Shown here: positions 1 through 4,245 of the stretch, piece by piece
Layout: the number at the start of each line of letters is the position of its first letter
Position numbering within the stretch: the first letter of the stretch is position 1
NCBI GenBank assembly: GCA_030646555.1
Contig: JAUSKP010000028.1
Location: 1-12,830, forward strand
Source of the DNA: a bacterium
Lineage (GTDB): Bacteria > Patescibacteriota > Minisyncoccia > UBA6257 > 02-FULL-45-10c
DNA: 12,830 bases
Reading direction: 5' to 3'
Position numbers and translations under genes: made by a program
Notes under the pieces: generated by a model
Told to the model about the DNA's origin: nothing
Database searches by the model: none
What the model saw: only the letters and a program-made list of their open reading frames with translations

Positions 1-84
1 GTGCAAATCCGCGCATTTCTCAAAAATGTCGGCTCGAACTTTAGGCTGAATTCAAAACGGCTTGAAATTTCCCCGAAAAACGGC

Positions 85-111
85 TGGCAAGCCCGCGTAG
101 CGGGCGAGCCA
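85..111 (-). terminator. GC-rich hairpin downstream of tRNA-Ser, possible terminator
   Basis: TGGC-aa-GCCCGC, loop GTA, GCGGGC-ga-GCCA forms a stem of ten pairs with a 2x2 internal mismatch. It starts 18 bases past the 3' end of tRNA-Ser. Read on the minus strand it is followed within a few bases by a run of five T, so it may end the tRNA transcript. It could equally be a dispersed palindromic repeat. The bases to its left, down to position 1, show no gene that I can support. Confidence 0.5.
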
Positions 112-129
112 ATGACTTCATTTCCTAAC

Positions 130-219
130 TGGCGGAGGCGGAAGGATTCGAACCTTCGGAACGGTTTCCCGTTCAACATCTTAGCAGGATGCTGCCTTCA
201 ACCACTCGGCCACGCCTCC
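130..219 (-). tRNA. tRNA-Ser (anticodon GCU)
   Basis: On the minus strand the acceptor GGAGGCG pairs with CGCCTCC, followed by discriminator G and an encoded CCA. The D arm is GCC...GGC. The anticodon stem GCATC/GATGT encloses loop CTGCTAA, giving anticodon GCU, which reads AGC/AGU serine codons. A long class II variable arm and the T arm with GGTTCGAATCC follow. The 90-nt length and long variable arm fit tRNA-Ser. It is transcribed away from the cupin gene, and its leader carries two tandem hairpins. Confidence 0.96.
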
Positions 220-232
220 GTCTTTTTGACTA

Positions 233-263
233 ATCTCCCTACGGGAGATGTCCCAAAGGGACA
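233..263. repeat. two tandem small hairpins in the tRNA-Ser leader
   Basis: ATCTCCC-TAC-GGGAGAT (233-249) and TGTCCC-AAA-GGGACA (249-263) stand back to back and share one base. They lie between the probable tRNA-Ser promoter and its mature 5' end. I recognise this pair as resembling dispersed intergenic repeats in Patescibacteria genomes, but that is from memory and unchecked. Confidence 0.65.
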
Positions 264-268
264 CAACT

Positions 269-299
269 AAAATAATAACAGAAAGAAAATATTTATCAA
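269..299 (-). promoter_or_regulatory. possible promoter of tRNA-Ser
   Basis: On the minus strand, TTGATA (294-299) is followed 19 bases on by TATTTT (269-274); ATTATT at 17 bases is the alternative. The predicted start lies just before the tandem hairpins, so the primary transcript would carry a structured leader of about 45 bases that RNase P must remove. Confidence 0.35.
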
Positions 300-322
300 A
301 CAAAAGCGGTTTGGCTTTTTAT

Positions 323-350
323 TTGATACGACTTACAATTAAGTTAATAA
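323..350 (+). promoter_or_regulatory. possible promoter of the cupin gene
   Basis: TTGATA (323-328), a 16-base spacer and TAATAA (345-350). The start would fall about 10 bases before the cupin ATG at 368, giving a very short leader. The region is AT-rich, so chance matches are likely. Confidence 0.35.
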
Positions 351-367
351 AATTAATTTTTACGAAC

Positions 368-766
368 ATGAAGGGATTTAACACAAATATCGAAAAGGCC
401 ACCTTAGAAAATAATGATTTTCGCAAAGTATTATATACGGGGAAACACAGCCAATTGGTTTTAATGAGCCTCGCGCCAAAAGAAGAAATTGGCATGGAGG
501 TTCATACCGACAACGACCAGTTCTTCCGCTTTGAAAAAGGACAAGGTGAATGCATTATTGATGGCAATGAATATGAAATCACGGATGGCTCGGTTATCAT
601 TGTCCCCGCCGGAGCACAGCATAATATTATCAATACCTCGGAAACTGAACCGTTAAAACTCTACACCCTATATTCTCCCGCGCACCATAAAGACGGCGTT
701 GTCCGCGCGACCAAAACGGAAGCCGAAGCCAACGGACCTGAATTTGATGGAACAACTACGGAATAA
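368..766 (+). CDS. small single-domain cupin protein
   Basis: A 132-residue protein that is almost entirely one double-stranded beta-helix cupin domain. The first cupin motif is around residues 42-60, with H46, D50 and Q51 as likely metal or substrate ligands; the second contains PAGAQH with H85. The tail carries LYSPAHHKDG (102-111), typical of a widespread small-cupin family of about 110-130 residues once annotated as mannose-6-phosphate isomerase-like. The substrate is unknown. I chose ATG 368 because the family starts at MKGF. An in-frame ATG at 248 would add 40 unrelated residues and run through the tRNA-Ser hairpins. No SD precedes ATG 368. The gene at 777 follows after 10 bases, so the two are probably co-transcribed. 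Confidence 0.9.
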   Translation: MKGFNTNIEKATLENNDFRKVLYTGKHSQLVLMSLAPKEEIGMEVHTDNDQFFRFEKGQGECIIDGNEYEITDGSVIIVPAGAQHNIINTSETEPLKLYTLYSPAHHKDGVVRATKTEAEANGPEFDGTTTE

Positions 767-776
767 ATTTTAAAAT

Positions 777-1163
777 ATGACTGAAAAATTTCTACCACCG
801 GAAAATAATAATAAAAATCCAGAACTGGAAGCGCTTCTTAAAATATATCCCTTACCGGAAAAATTTAAAGATAAAGCTGAATTAACATTGGAATTAAAAA
901 AAATATCTGATTCCCTTTCAGAAAAAGATGCTAATAAAAAAAGTTGGGATAATTATGAGGCATTAAGACTTTTTATTGAAAATTTAAGGAATAAATATGT
1001 AAAAGATGAAAGCAAAAATAAAAAGGGGGCGGGAGATTACTATCTTTTGCATATGGTTATTGGAAGTACCGGCATGAAAACTACCGAATTTGATTTTCCG
1101 GGAGAAGATTCTATAGAAAAATTTCTAAGACTGCGAGAATTAATGAGTAAGCTCAACGATTAA
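777..1163 (+). CDS. uncharacterised small soluble protein
   Basis: A 128-residue protein I do not recognise. It has no signal peptide, membrane segment or cysteine. It is lysine- and glutamate-rich and mostly helical in appearance (residues 15-90), then has a conserved-looking glycine- and aromatic-containing patch, GAGDYYLLHMVIGSTGM (95-111), and a helical end. That patch is the best candidate for a functional site. The coding region is more AT-rich than its neighbours. The ATG lies 10 bases after the cupin stop with no SD between, so translation may depend on ribosomes finishing the cupin. A cytoplasmic helical protein is the most that can be inferred. Confidence 0.75.
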   Translation: MTEKFLPPENNNKNPELEALLKIYPLPEKFKDKAELTLELKKISDSLSEKDANKKSWDNYEALRLFIENLRNKYVKDESKNKKGAGDYYLLHMVIGSTGMKTTEFDFPGEDSIEKFLRLRELMSKLND

Positions 1164-1190
1164 AATAATACCGAAAAAACTAGAGCGCTC

Positions 1191-1219
1191 TTGAAATATA
1201 TTTAATAAAGACCTATAAC
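1191..1219 (+). promoter_or_regulatory. promoter of the deoxyribosyltransferase-like gene
   Basis: TTGAAA (1191-1196), an exact 17-base spacer and TATAAC (1214-1219). It closely resembles the promoter at 1782-1810 (about 28 of 37 bases alike, counted by eye). The leader is about 30 bases and includes the SD. Confidence 0.75.
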
Positions 1220-1233
1220 CAATATAGGTCTTT
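1207..1233 (+). promoter_or_regulatory. inverted repeat overlapping the -10 box (operator or terminator)
   Basis: AAAGACCTATA, loop ACCAA, TATAGGTCTTT: a perfect 11-base inverted repeat followed by TTATTTTA. As RNA made from the upstream gene it would be an intrinsic terminator. As DNA it covers the -10 box and start of the next promoter, the position of an operator. Both uses are possible. Confidence 0.65.
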
Positions 1234-1257
1234 TATTTTACTTATATGGAGGTGGTT

Positions 1258-1713
1258 ATGAAAACGGTTCTTGTTTTGCTGACGGATGGAATGAACAGTG
1301 GGTGGCAGGACAAAGTAATGGAAGCCTTTCGCGACCTCGTCAATGAAGGCTGCGTAGCGTTCTTTGATCCCCGCGACAATCCCGAAGTATCGGACAAATA
1401 CCGGCTCATATGGCAAAATGCGGACATAGTATTCGGATACGCCGAATCTTCCAATCCAGATCTCTCTGCAATGTGCATTGAGCTTACCGGTGGCTTTTAC
1501 AATAAAGCCCGGACGATCTATGTCGATGGTCTCAAACCGGAAAGTATGAAAGCTCCGGAAAAAATAAAAGCGGAAGAGGATCGCAAACGCCATATAGGCT
1601 CTTTATTGGGATCCGTTACTCACAAAACGGCTACCAGCCTCGCAGAAGGAATAGACATACTTAACGACGAAATAAGAATGGCAATCCTTCGCAAAGCCAC
1701 TTCAAACAGATAA
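1258..1713 (+). CDS. nucleoside 2-deoxyribosyltransferase-like protein
   Basis: A 151-residue cytosolic protein with a Rossmann-like alpha/beta pattern: strand VLVLLTDG (4-11), helix, FFDPRDNP (35-42), ADIVFGYAESSNPD (55-68), then IELTGG (74-79) and IYVDGL (87-92). The ordering of a D-I-V strand, an SNP turn and a Glu at the start of the next helix fits the nucleoside 2-deoxyribosyltransferase fold, whose nucleophile is a Glu; E75 would be the candidate. These enzymes move deoxyribose between bases in purine and pyrimidine salvage. The match is to the fold, so another nucleotide-sugar or NAD-related hydrolase is possible. I chose ATG 1258 because GGAGGT (1248-1253) lies at ideal spacing; ATG 1246 lies upstream of that SD. 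It is a one-gene unit with its own promoter and a strong terminator. Confidence 0.6.
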   Translation: MKTVLVLLTDGMNSGWQDKVMEAFRDLVNEGCVAFFDPRDNPEVSDKYRLIWQNADIVFGYAESSNPDLSAMCIELTGGFYNKARTIYVDGLKPESMKAPEKIKAEEDRKRHIGSLLGSVTHKTATSLAEGIDILNDEIRMAILRKATSNR

Positions 1714-1722
1714 AGAAACATA

Positions 1723-1754
1723 AAGCCCCCCGATAGGGATCGGGGGGCTTTTTT
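1723..1754 (+). terminator. strong intrinsic terminator
   Basis: AAGCCCCCCGAT, loop AGGG, ATCGGGGGGCTT followed by TTTT: a perfect 12-bp stem and a six-T run. It ends the gene at 1258. Confidence 0.95.
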
Positions 1755-1781
1755 ATAAAATTGGCACTGTACCAAAATTCA

Positions 1782-1810
1782 TTGACAAATGTTCAATAAA
1801 AGTCTATAAC
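1782..1810 (+). promoter_or_regulatory. near-consensus promoter of the exonuclease-like gene
   Basis: TTGACA (1782-1787), an exact 17-base spacer and TATAAC (1805-1810). The -35 is consensus and the -10 differs in one base. Its sequence and the bases around it parallel the promoter at 1191. Confidence 0.85.
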
Positions 1811-1854
1811 TAATTTAGTTCGCTTTAAACAAAATATGGAAGGTGGGAGGCTGT

Positions 1855-2397
1855 ATGGAGAGAAAAATTCTCGCAAGGCCGATCGCAATTACCGATGTTG
1901 AGACCACAGGACTCGATCCTAAGGTTCAGGAGATCGTTGAAATAGGATTAGTGGTCATAGATCAATCAACTCTGATGATCATTGACACACTCAATGTAAA
2001 AATAAAGCCGGAACACATAGAAACCGCATCGGAATTCGCTCTAAAACTCAATGGTTACAATTCGGCCGATTGGGAAAAAGCCATTTCCCTGCCGGAAGCA
2101 ATGGCGCTTTACGCCGAGAAGACAAAAGAAGCGATGTTCTGCGCGCATAACGTAACATTCGACTGGTCATTCATCGCGGAATCATTCAAGAAAACCGGCG
2201 TGAAAAATGAAATGGATTATCATCGCCTGGATCTTTTCACGATGGCGTGGATGAAGCTCAAAAACTCGGGATTAGAAAAACTCAACATGAATGAAGTGGC
2301 GAAATTCCTCGGTATTCCGGAAGAGCCCCTGCCTCACCGCGGAATCAACGGAGCCATGACCGAATACGAGATATATAAGAAATTAATTATGCTTTAA
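1855..2397 (+). CDS. DEDDh (DnaQ-like) 3'-5' exonuclease homologue, fourth acid missing
   Basis: A 180-residue stand-alone RNase T/DnaQ-fold protein. ExoI is DVETTG with D14 and E16. ExoII is AHNVTFD with H98, N99 and D103. ExoIII begins HRG with H161, but the position five residues on, normally the last metal-binding Asp (HxxxxD), is Gly166, preceded by Asn165. Active members remove 3' nucleotides by two-metal catalysis, in proofreading or in RNA/DNA trimming. Here the nuclease may be weak or lost, leaving nucleic-acid binding. There is no polymerase or helicase domain. ATG 1855 is chosen because GGGAGG (1845-1850) lies four bases upstream; GTG 1843 in frame would add four residues. It has its own promoter and terminator. 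Confidence 0.85.
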   Translation: MERKILARPIAITDVETTGLDPKVQEIVEIGLVVIDQSTLMIIDTLNVKIKPEHIETASEFALKLNGYNSADWEKAISLPEAMALYAEKTKEAMFCAHNVTFDWSFIAESFKKTGVKNEMDYHRLDLFTMAWMKLKNSGLEKLNMNEVAKFLGIPEEPLPHRGINGAMTEYEIYKKLIML

Positions 2398-2422
2398 GCG
2401 AAATTAATTTCTTGGTAAAAAC

Positions 2423-2453
2423 AAAAGCCGCCTGCAACTGGGCGGCTTTTTTA
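2423..2453. terminator. bidirectional intrinsic terminator
   Basis: AAAAGCCGCC, loop TGCAACTG, GGCGGCTTTT with more T to 2453. On the minus strand the same stem is followed by TTTTGTTTTT, so it can serve both the exonuclease-like gene and read-through from the HIT gene. Confidence 0.9.
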
Positions 2454-2469
2454 TTTTTAAAATACAAAA

Positions 2470-2486
2470 GAGCCATACGTTGGCTC
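2470..2486. repeat. small hairpin
   Basis: GAGCCA, loop TACGT, TGGCTC: a six-pair stem, the first of three successive hairpins between the two convergent genes. No T run follows. Confidence 0.5.
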
Positions 2487-2492
2487 CAGACG

Positions 2493-2513
2493 CCTGCCCC
2501 GTACTGGGGCAGG
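2493..2513. repeat. short CCTGCCCC hairpin, related to the tRNA-Arg inserts
   Basis: CCTGCCCC, loop GTACT, GGGGCAGG: a perfect eight-pair stem. Its arms match the outer arms (CTGCCCC...GGGGC) of the hairpin at 3899-3933, so it may be an internally deleted member of that family. Confidence 0.6.
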
Positions 2514-2535
2514 ATTTGTGATTTGTGGGATATTT

Positions 2536-2587
2536 ACCCCGTTAGAGGCAGAGACGCACTGCGAGCCCTCGTGGCCTCTAACGGGGT
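2536..2587. repeat. 14-bp inverted repeat abutting the HIT stop codon
   Basis: ACCCCGTTAGAGGC (2536-2549) and GCCTCTAACGGGGT (2574-2587) are perfect inverted copies around a 24-base centre that can form its own small stem. The right arm ends at the base next to the HIT stop codon (2588-2590). No T run follows on the minus strand, so it is more likely a palindromic repeat or an RNA 3'-end stabiliser than a terminator. Confidence 0.75.
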
Positions 2588-3196
2588 TTACAGAAAGCGT
2601 GGCAAACGAACCACTGTTTCTGTCCACAATTTTTTGTCCAGTTCAGGATCCATATTGCGCCAGCTTGCTCGTTCCGGACGCCCGACTGTTTCGGCAACAA
2701 CAATTCGCAGATATTGCGAAGGAGCGGGCGGATTCCAGCACACATTAAAGCGCGCGCCAGAATCTTTCCAGAGCAGATATGGCTCCTGTTTTTGAGTATA
2801 CAGATTTTGCAGTTCATTCAGCGAGGAAACTATGCTGATTTCGCTGTCAGGAAAATCTTTGAGTATCCTTGCGGTGATATCGGAATTTTCGGGAATGAAA
2901 TGAAGATGCGCATGTTTGACTGTCTGCCCGACAATTCCGTGCTCAAAAATTATTCCCGGAGCAACCCCATATTCTTTTGAAATAGCGGAGCCGATCTTTT
3001 GTCGAAGAGTTTCAAGAAGTTCAATCTCCGATTTTGTCATCGCACCAAGACAGGAAACGTGATTTTTCGGCACTAAAAGAACATAGCCACCATTGCTTAT
3101 TTGTCCTAGCGTGGCAATGATATAGAAGCTGTCATCTTCCCATACAATTCTTTCTTTGACTTTGGTTCGGTCACAGAAAGGGCAATCATTATTCAT
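2588..3196 (-). CDS. HIT (histidine triad) family protein with C-terminal extension
   Basis: A 202-residue protein. The HIT domain fills roughly residues 3-105, beginning with CPFC (5-8), a common zinc-site half, and holding the triad H95-A-H97-L-H99-F-I; H97 is the predicted nucleophile. HIT enzymes hydrolyse nucleotide phosphoramidates, Ap4A-type dinucleotides or aminoacyl-adenylates in the cytosol. Residues 106-202 lie beyond the usual 110-150-residue length and include PPAPSQYLRI and a charged tail I cannot assign; I recall similar long forms in CPR bacteria. The start is set by GGAGG (plus positions 3201-3205) four bases upstream. It is divergent from the membrane gene at 3349, with a dyad over its promoter. 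Confidence 0.92.
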   Translation of the reverse strand: MNNDCPFCDRTKVKERIVWEDDSFYIIATLGQISNGGYVLLVPKNHVSCLGAMTKSEIELLETLRQKIGSAISKEYGVAPGIIFEHGIVGQTVKHAHLHFIPENSDITARILKDFPDSEISIVSSLNELQNLYTQKQEPYLLWKDSGARFNVCWNPPAPSQYLRIVVAETVGRPERASWRNMDPELDKKLWTETVVRLPRFL

Positions 3197-3233
3197 ATTT
3201 CCTCCAATTTGTGTGATTTAACGATCTGTGATT

Positions 3234-3262
3234 AGACTGACATTTAAATTAAAAAATGTCAA
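3234..3262 (-). promoter_or_regulatory. probable promoter of the HIT gene
   Basis: On the minus strand TTGACA (3257-3262) is followed after 17 bases by CAGTCT (3234-3239), a poor -10 but like TAGTCT and TAGTTT at the 4246 and 12043 genes. TCTAAT slightly downstream is an alternative -10. The weak -10 suggests help or control by a bound protein. Confidence 0.5.
3238..3261. promoter_or_regulatory. operator-like dyad over the HIT promoter
   Basis: TGACATTT, eight AT-only bases, AAATGTCA: a perfect eight-base dyad of 24 bp, spanning the -35 box and spacer of the HIT promoter. The size and symmetry suit a dimeric helix-turn-helix repressor. A further TGTCA stands nearby at 3274-3278. Confidence 0.5.
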
Positions 3263-3333
3263 TCAAAAATAGATGTCACATAAAATAAGATTCTAATAAT
3301 TGCGAGCTACTTTTTTTATTTATAGTTATTTCG

Positions 3334-3342
3334 TGATAAAAT
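3334..3342 (+). promoter_or_regulatory. extended -10 promoter for a leaderless transcript
   Basis: TG-A-TAAAAT (TG 3334-3335, -10 3337-3342) ends six bases before the ATG at 3349. Transcription would start at or next to the A of ATG. No convincing -35 is present, as expected for an extended -10. Confidence 0.6.
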
Positions 3343-3348
3343 TAAACA

Positions 3349-3813
3349 ATGGAAAAAGAAATTATATGGCGGGGTCCGGAATTTAAGTATTACCACAAAG
3401 ACACTTCCTGGTATTGGATGAACGGCATCATTGCGGGAGCGCTATTTTTAATCGCTTTATATCAGCAAAATATTCTATTGGCTATTTTTGTAGCCATCAC
3501 GGAACTTACGATCATTATGCTGGCAAAAAGGCTTCCTAAAACAATTGAATTTAAAATAGATGGAGATGGAATTCATTTCGGAAAAATGGCTTTTTATTCC
3601 TACGAAGAATTGACCGGCTTTGACATTAACGAAGAAAGCGACGAAGTGAGCGAATTGGTTCTGCTGACCGATTCAAAGATAAATCCCACCATCAAAATAA
3701 ACATCCCCGTGAAAGACAAAGAAGGCATAAGAAATATTTTGAAAAACTTCATAGATGAAGTAGAATACGAGAACACATTTTTTGACTCAATAGCAGATTT
3801 GTTGGGTCTTTAA
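3349..3813 (+). CDS. small CPR-type membrane protein with cytoplasmic PH-like region
   Basis: A 154-residue protein. The N-terminal WRGPEFKYYHKDTSWYWMNG (7-26) leads into two close membrane helices, about residues 25-40 and 42-60, then a beta-rich soluble region of about 90 residues ending in ADLLGL. I recognise this arrangement (WxxPEFxY..., two helices, a strand-rich domain, a final (W/L)LG(F/L)) as an uncharacterised protein common in Parcubacteria-like genomes. The soluble part may be PH-like and cytoplasmic. Function is unknown. There is no SD, and an extended -10 just before the ATG points to leaderless translation. The downstream neighbour is the tRNA-Arg pseudogene, 15 bases after the stop. 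Confidence 0.85.
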   Translation: MEKEIIWRGPEFKYYHKDTSWYWMNGIIAGALFLIALYQQNILLAIFVAITELTIIMLAKRLPKTIEFKIDGDGIHFGKMAFYSYEELTGFDINEESDEVSELVLLTDSKINPTIKINIPVKDKEGIRNILKNFIDEVEYENTFFDSIADLLGL

Positions 3814-3847
3814 ACTTGTAGCCGAATTGCCCTCGTCGTTCAATGGA

Positions 3848-3882
3848 CCCCAAGCACTAAAACAAGTTTAGTGCGGGGCAAG
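3848..3882 (-). repeat. 35-base hairpin element A in the D loop of the tRNA pseudogene
   Basis: CCCC (3848-3851), AA, GCACTAAA (3854-3861), loop ACAAG, TTTAGTGC (3867-3874), GGGG (3875-3878), then CAAG. This gives 12 pairs with a two-base bulge. Removing exactly 35 bases restores GGA-TAGGAC as in the neighbouring tRNA. Read on the minus strand it aligns with element B. Confidence 0.8.
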
Positions 3883-3898
3883 TAGGACGTAAGATTGC

Positions 3899-3933
3899 CT
3901 GCCCCGCAGTGAGCTTCGCTCTACTGCTGGGGC
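3899..3933 (+). repeat. 35-base hairpin element B in the anticodon loop of the tRNA pseudogene
   Basis: GCCCC (3901-3905), GCAGT, GAGC, loop TTC (3915-3917), GCTC, bulged T, ACTGC (3923-3927), bulged T, GGGGC (3929-3933): 14 pairs. The edges are uncertain by one base. Removing 35 bases restores the loop TTGCGGA. Confidence 0.8.
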
Positions 3934-3984
3934 GGATCTTGCAACAGAGGCACGCCCCCGCACCAATTACAATAAAAAATATAT

Positions 3985-4056
3985 GCGCTCGTCGTTCAAC
4001 GGATAGGACATGGGATTGCGGATCCTAAAATCGTGGTTCGATTCCACGCGAGCGCA
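3985..4056 (+). tRNA. tRNA-Arg (anticodon GCG)
   Basis: Acceptor GCGCTCG pairs with CGAGCGC. The D arm is GTTC...GGAC, the anticodon stem is TGGGA/TCCTA with loop TTGCGGA (anticodon GCG, codon CGC), and the T arm CGTGG/CCACG has loop TTCGATT. The discriminator is A4056, followed by CCC, so CCA is not encoded and must be added, unlike tRNA-Ser and tRNA-Gly here. It lies 20 bases after the pseudogene and has the same anticodon loop, which suggests tandem duplication. Confidence 0.95.
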
Positions 4057-4062
4057 CCCTAA

Positions 4063-4088
4063 ATAATTAAAACCAAAGTTTTAATTAT
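4063..4088. repeat. AT-rich hairpin after tRNA-Arg
   Basis: ATAATTAAAAC, loop CAAA, GTTTTAATTAT: a perfect 11-pair stem, the first of three AT-rich hairpins between tRNA-Arg and the 4246 gene. No run of T follows. Confidence 0.6.
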
Positions 4089-4094
4089 CGGGCG

Positions 4095-4119
4095 AACAAT
4101 TCATAAAATGAATTGTTTT
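4095..4119 (+). terminator. AT-rich hairpin, weak terminator
   Basis: AACAATTCAT, loop AAA, ATGAATTGTT, followed by TTA: a 10-pair stem with a short T run. It may be a weak terminator for the tRNA transcript. Confidence 0.45.
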
Positions 4120-4139
4120 AGCCAAAATCATTGCTTCTG

Positions 4140-4160
4140 AATACCTATTTGGTATTTTTT
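4140..4160 (+). terminator. terminator upstream of the large gene
   Basis: AATACC, loop TATTT, GGTATT followed by TTTT: a six-pair stem with a six-T run. It should insulate the 4246 gene from the tRNA cluster. Confidence 0.6.
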
Positions 4161-4170
4161 AAATCGCCTA

Positions 4171-4199
4171 TTGACGATTGCCCCGCACACTTCTAGTCT
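4171..4199 (+). promoter_or_regulatory. promoter of the large gene
   Basis: TTGACG (4171-4176), a 17-base spacer and TAGTCT (4194-4199), the same form as at 11973 (TTGACG, 17, TAGTTT). The spacer contains TTGCCCCGCAC (4178-4188), which equals one arm of hairpin element A. Confidence 0.55.
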
Positions 4200-4245
4200 T
4201 AAAACCATAGTAGTACATTGATAAGAAAATACAGGGGGAAAAGTT

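Larger units (their letters stand above)
3829..3964 (+). pseudogene. tRNA-Arg-like pseudogene interrupted by two hairpins
   Basis: With 3848-3882 and 3899-3933 removed, the remainder reads as a tRNA 5' two-thirds: acceptor GCCCTCG (3829-3835), D arm GTTC...GGAC, anticodon stem TAAGA/TCTTG and loop TTGCGGA, identical in loop to the intact tRNA-Arg(GCG) at 3985. The first insert sits in the D loop and the second inside the anticodon between the second and third bases. After AGAGG (3946-3950) the rest of the T arm and the pairing acceptor strand are absent, replaced by a C-rich stretch before GCACC. The loss of the 3' part makes a functional tRNA unlikely even if the inserts were removed. It is probably a decayed tandem duplicate. 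Confidence 0.8.

Noticed and set aside
1..270. 89-codon open frame from the left edge on the plus strand
   Set aside because: It runs antisense through tRNA-Ser and its hairpins and resembles no protein.
248..367. Earlier ATG extending the cupin protein by 40 residues
   Set aside because: The extra residues have no cupin character and cross the hairpin repeats and the likely promoter; the family starts at MKGF.
2412..2980. Plus-strand open frames opposite the HIT gene
   Set aside because: They lie across hairpins and antisense to a well-supported HIT domain with a good SD.
3899..3933. Group I or archaeal-type intron in the anticodon loop
   Set aside because: It is only 35 bases, far too short for a group I intron; it has no bulge-helix-bulge arrangement and a sister copy sits in the D loop, so a hairpin insertion explains it better.
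3829..4160. CRISPR-like array from repeated GC hairpins
   Set aside because: Copies are few, inverted, unevenly spaced and lie within tRNA sequence; there are no regular repeat-spacer units or cas genes.
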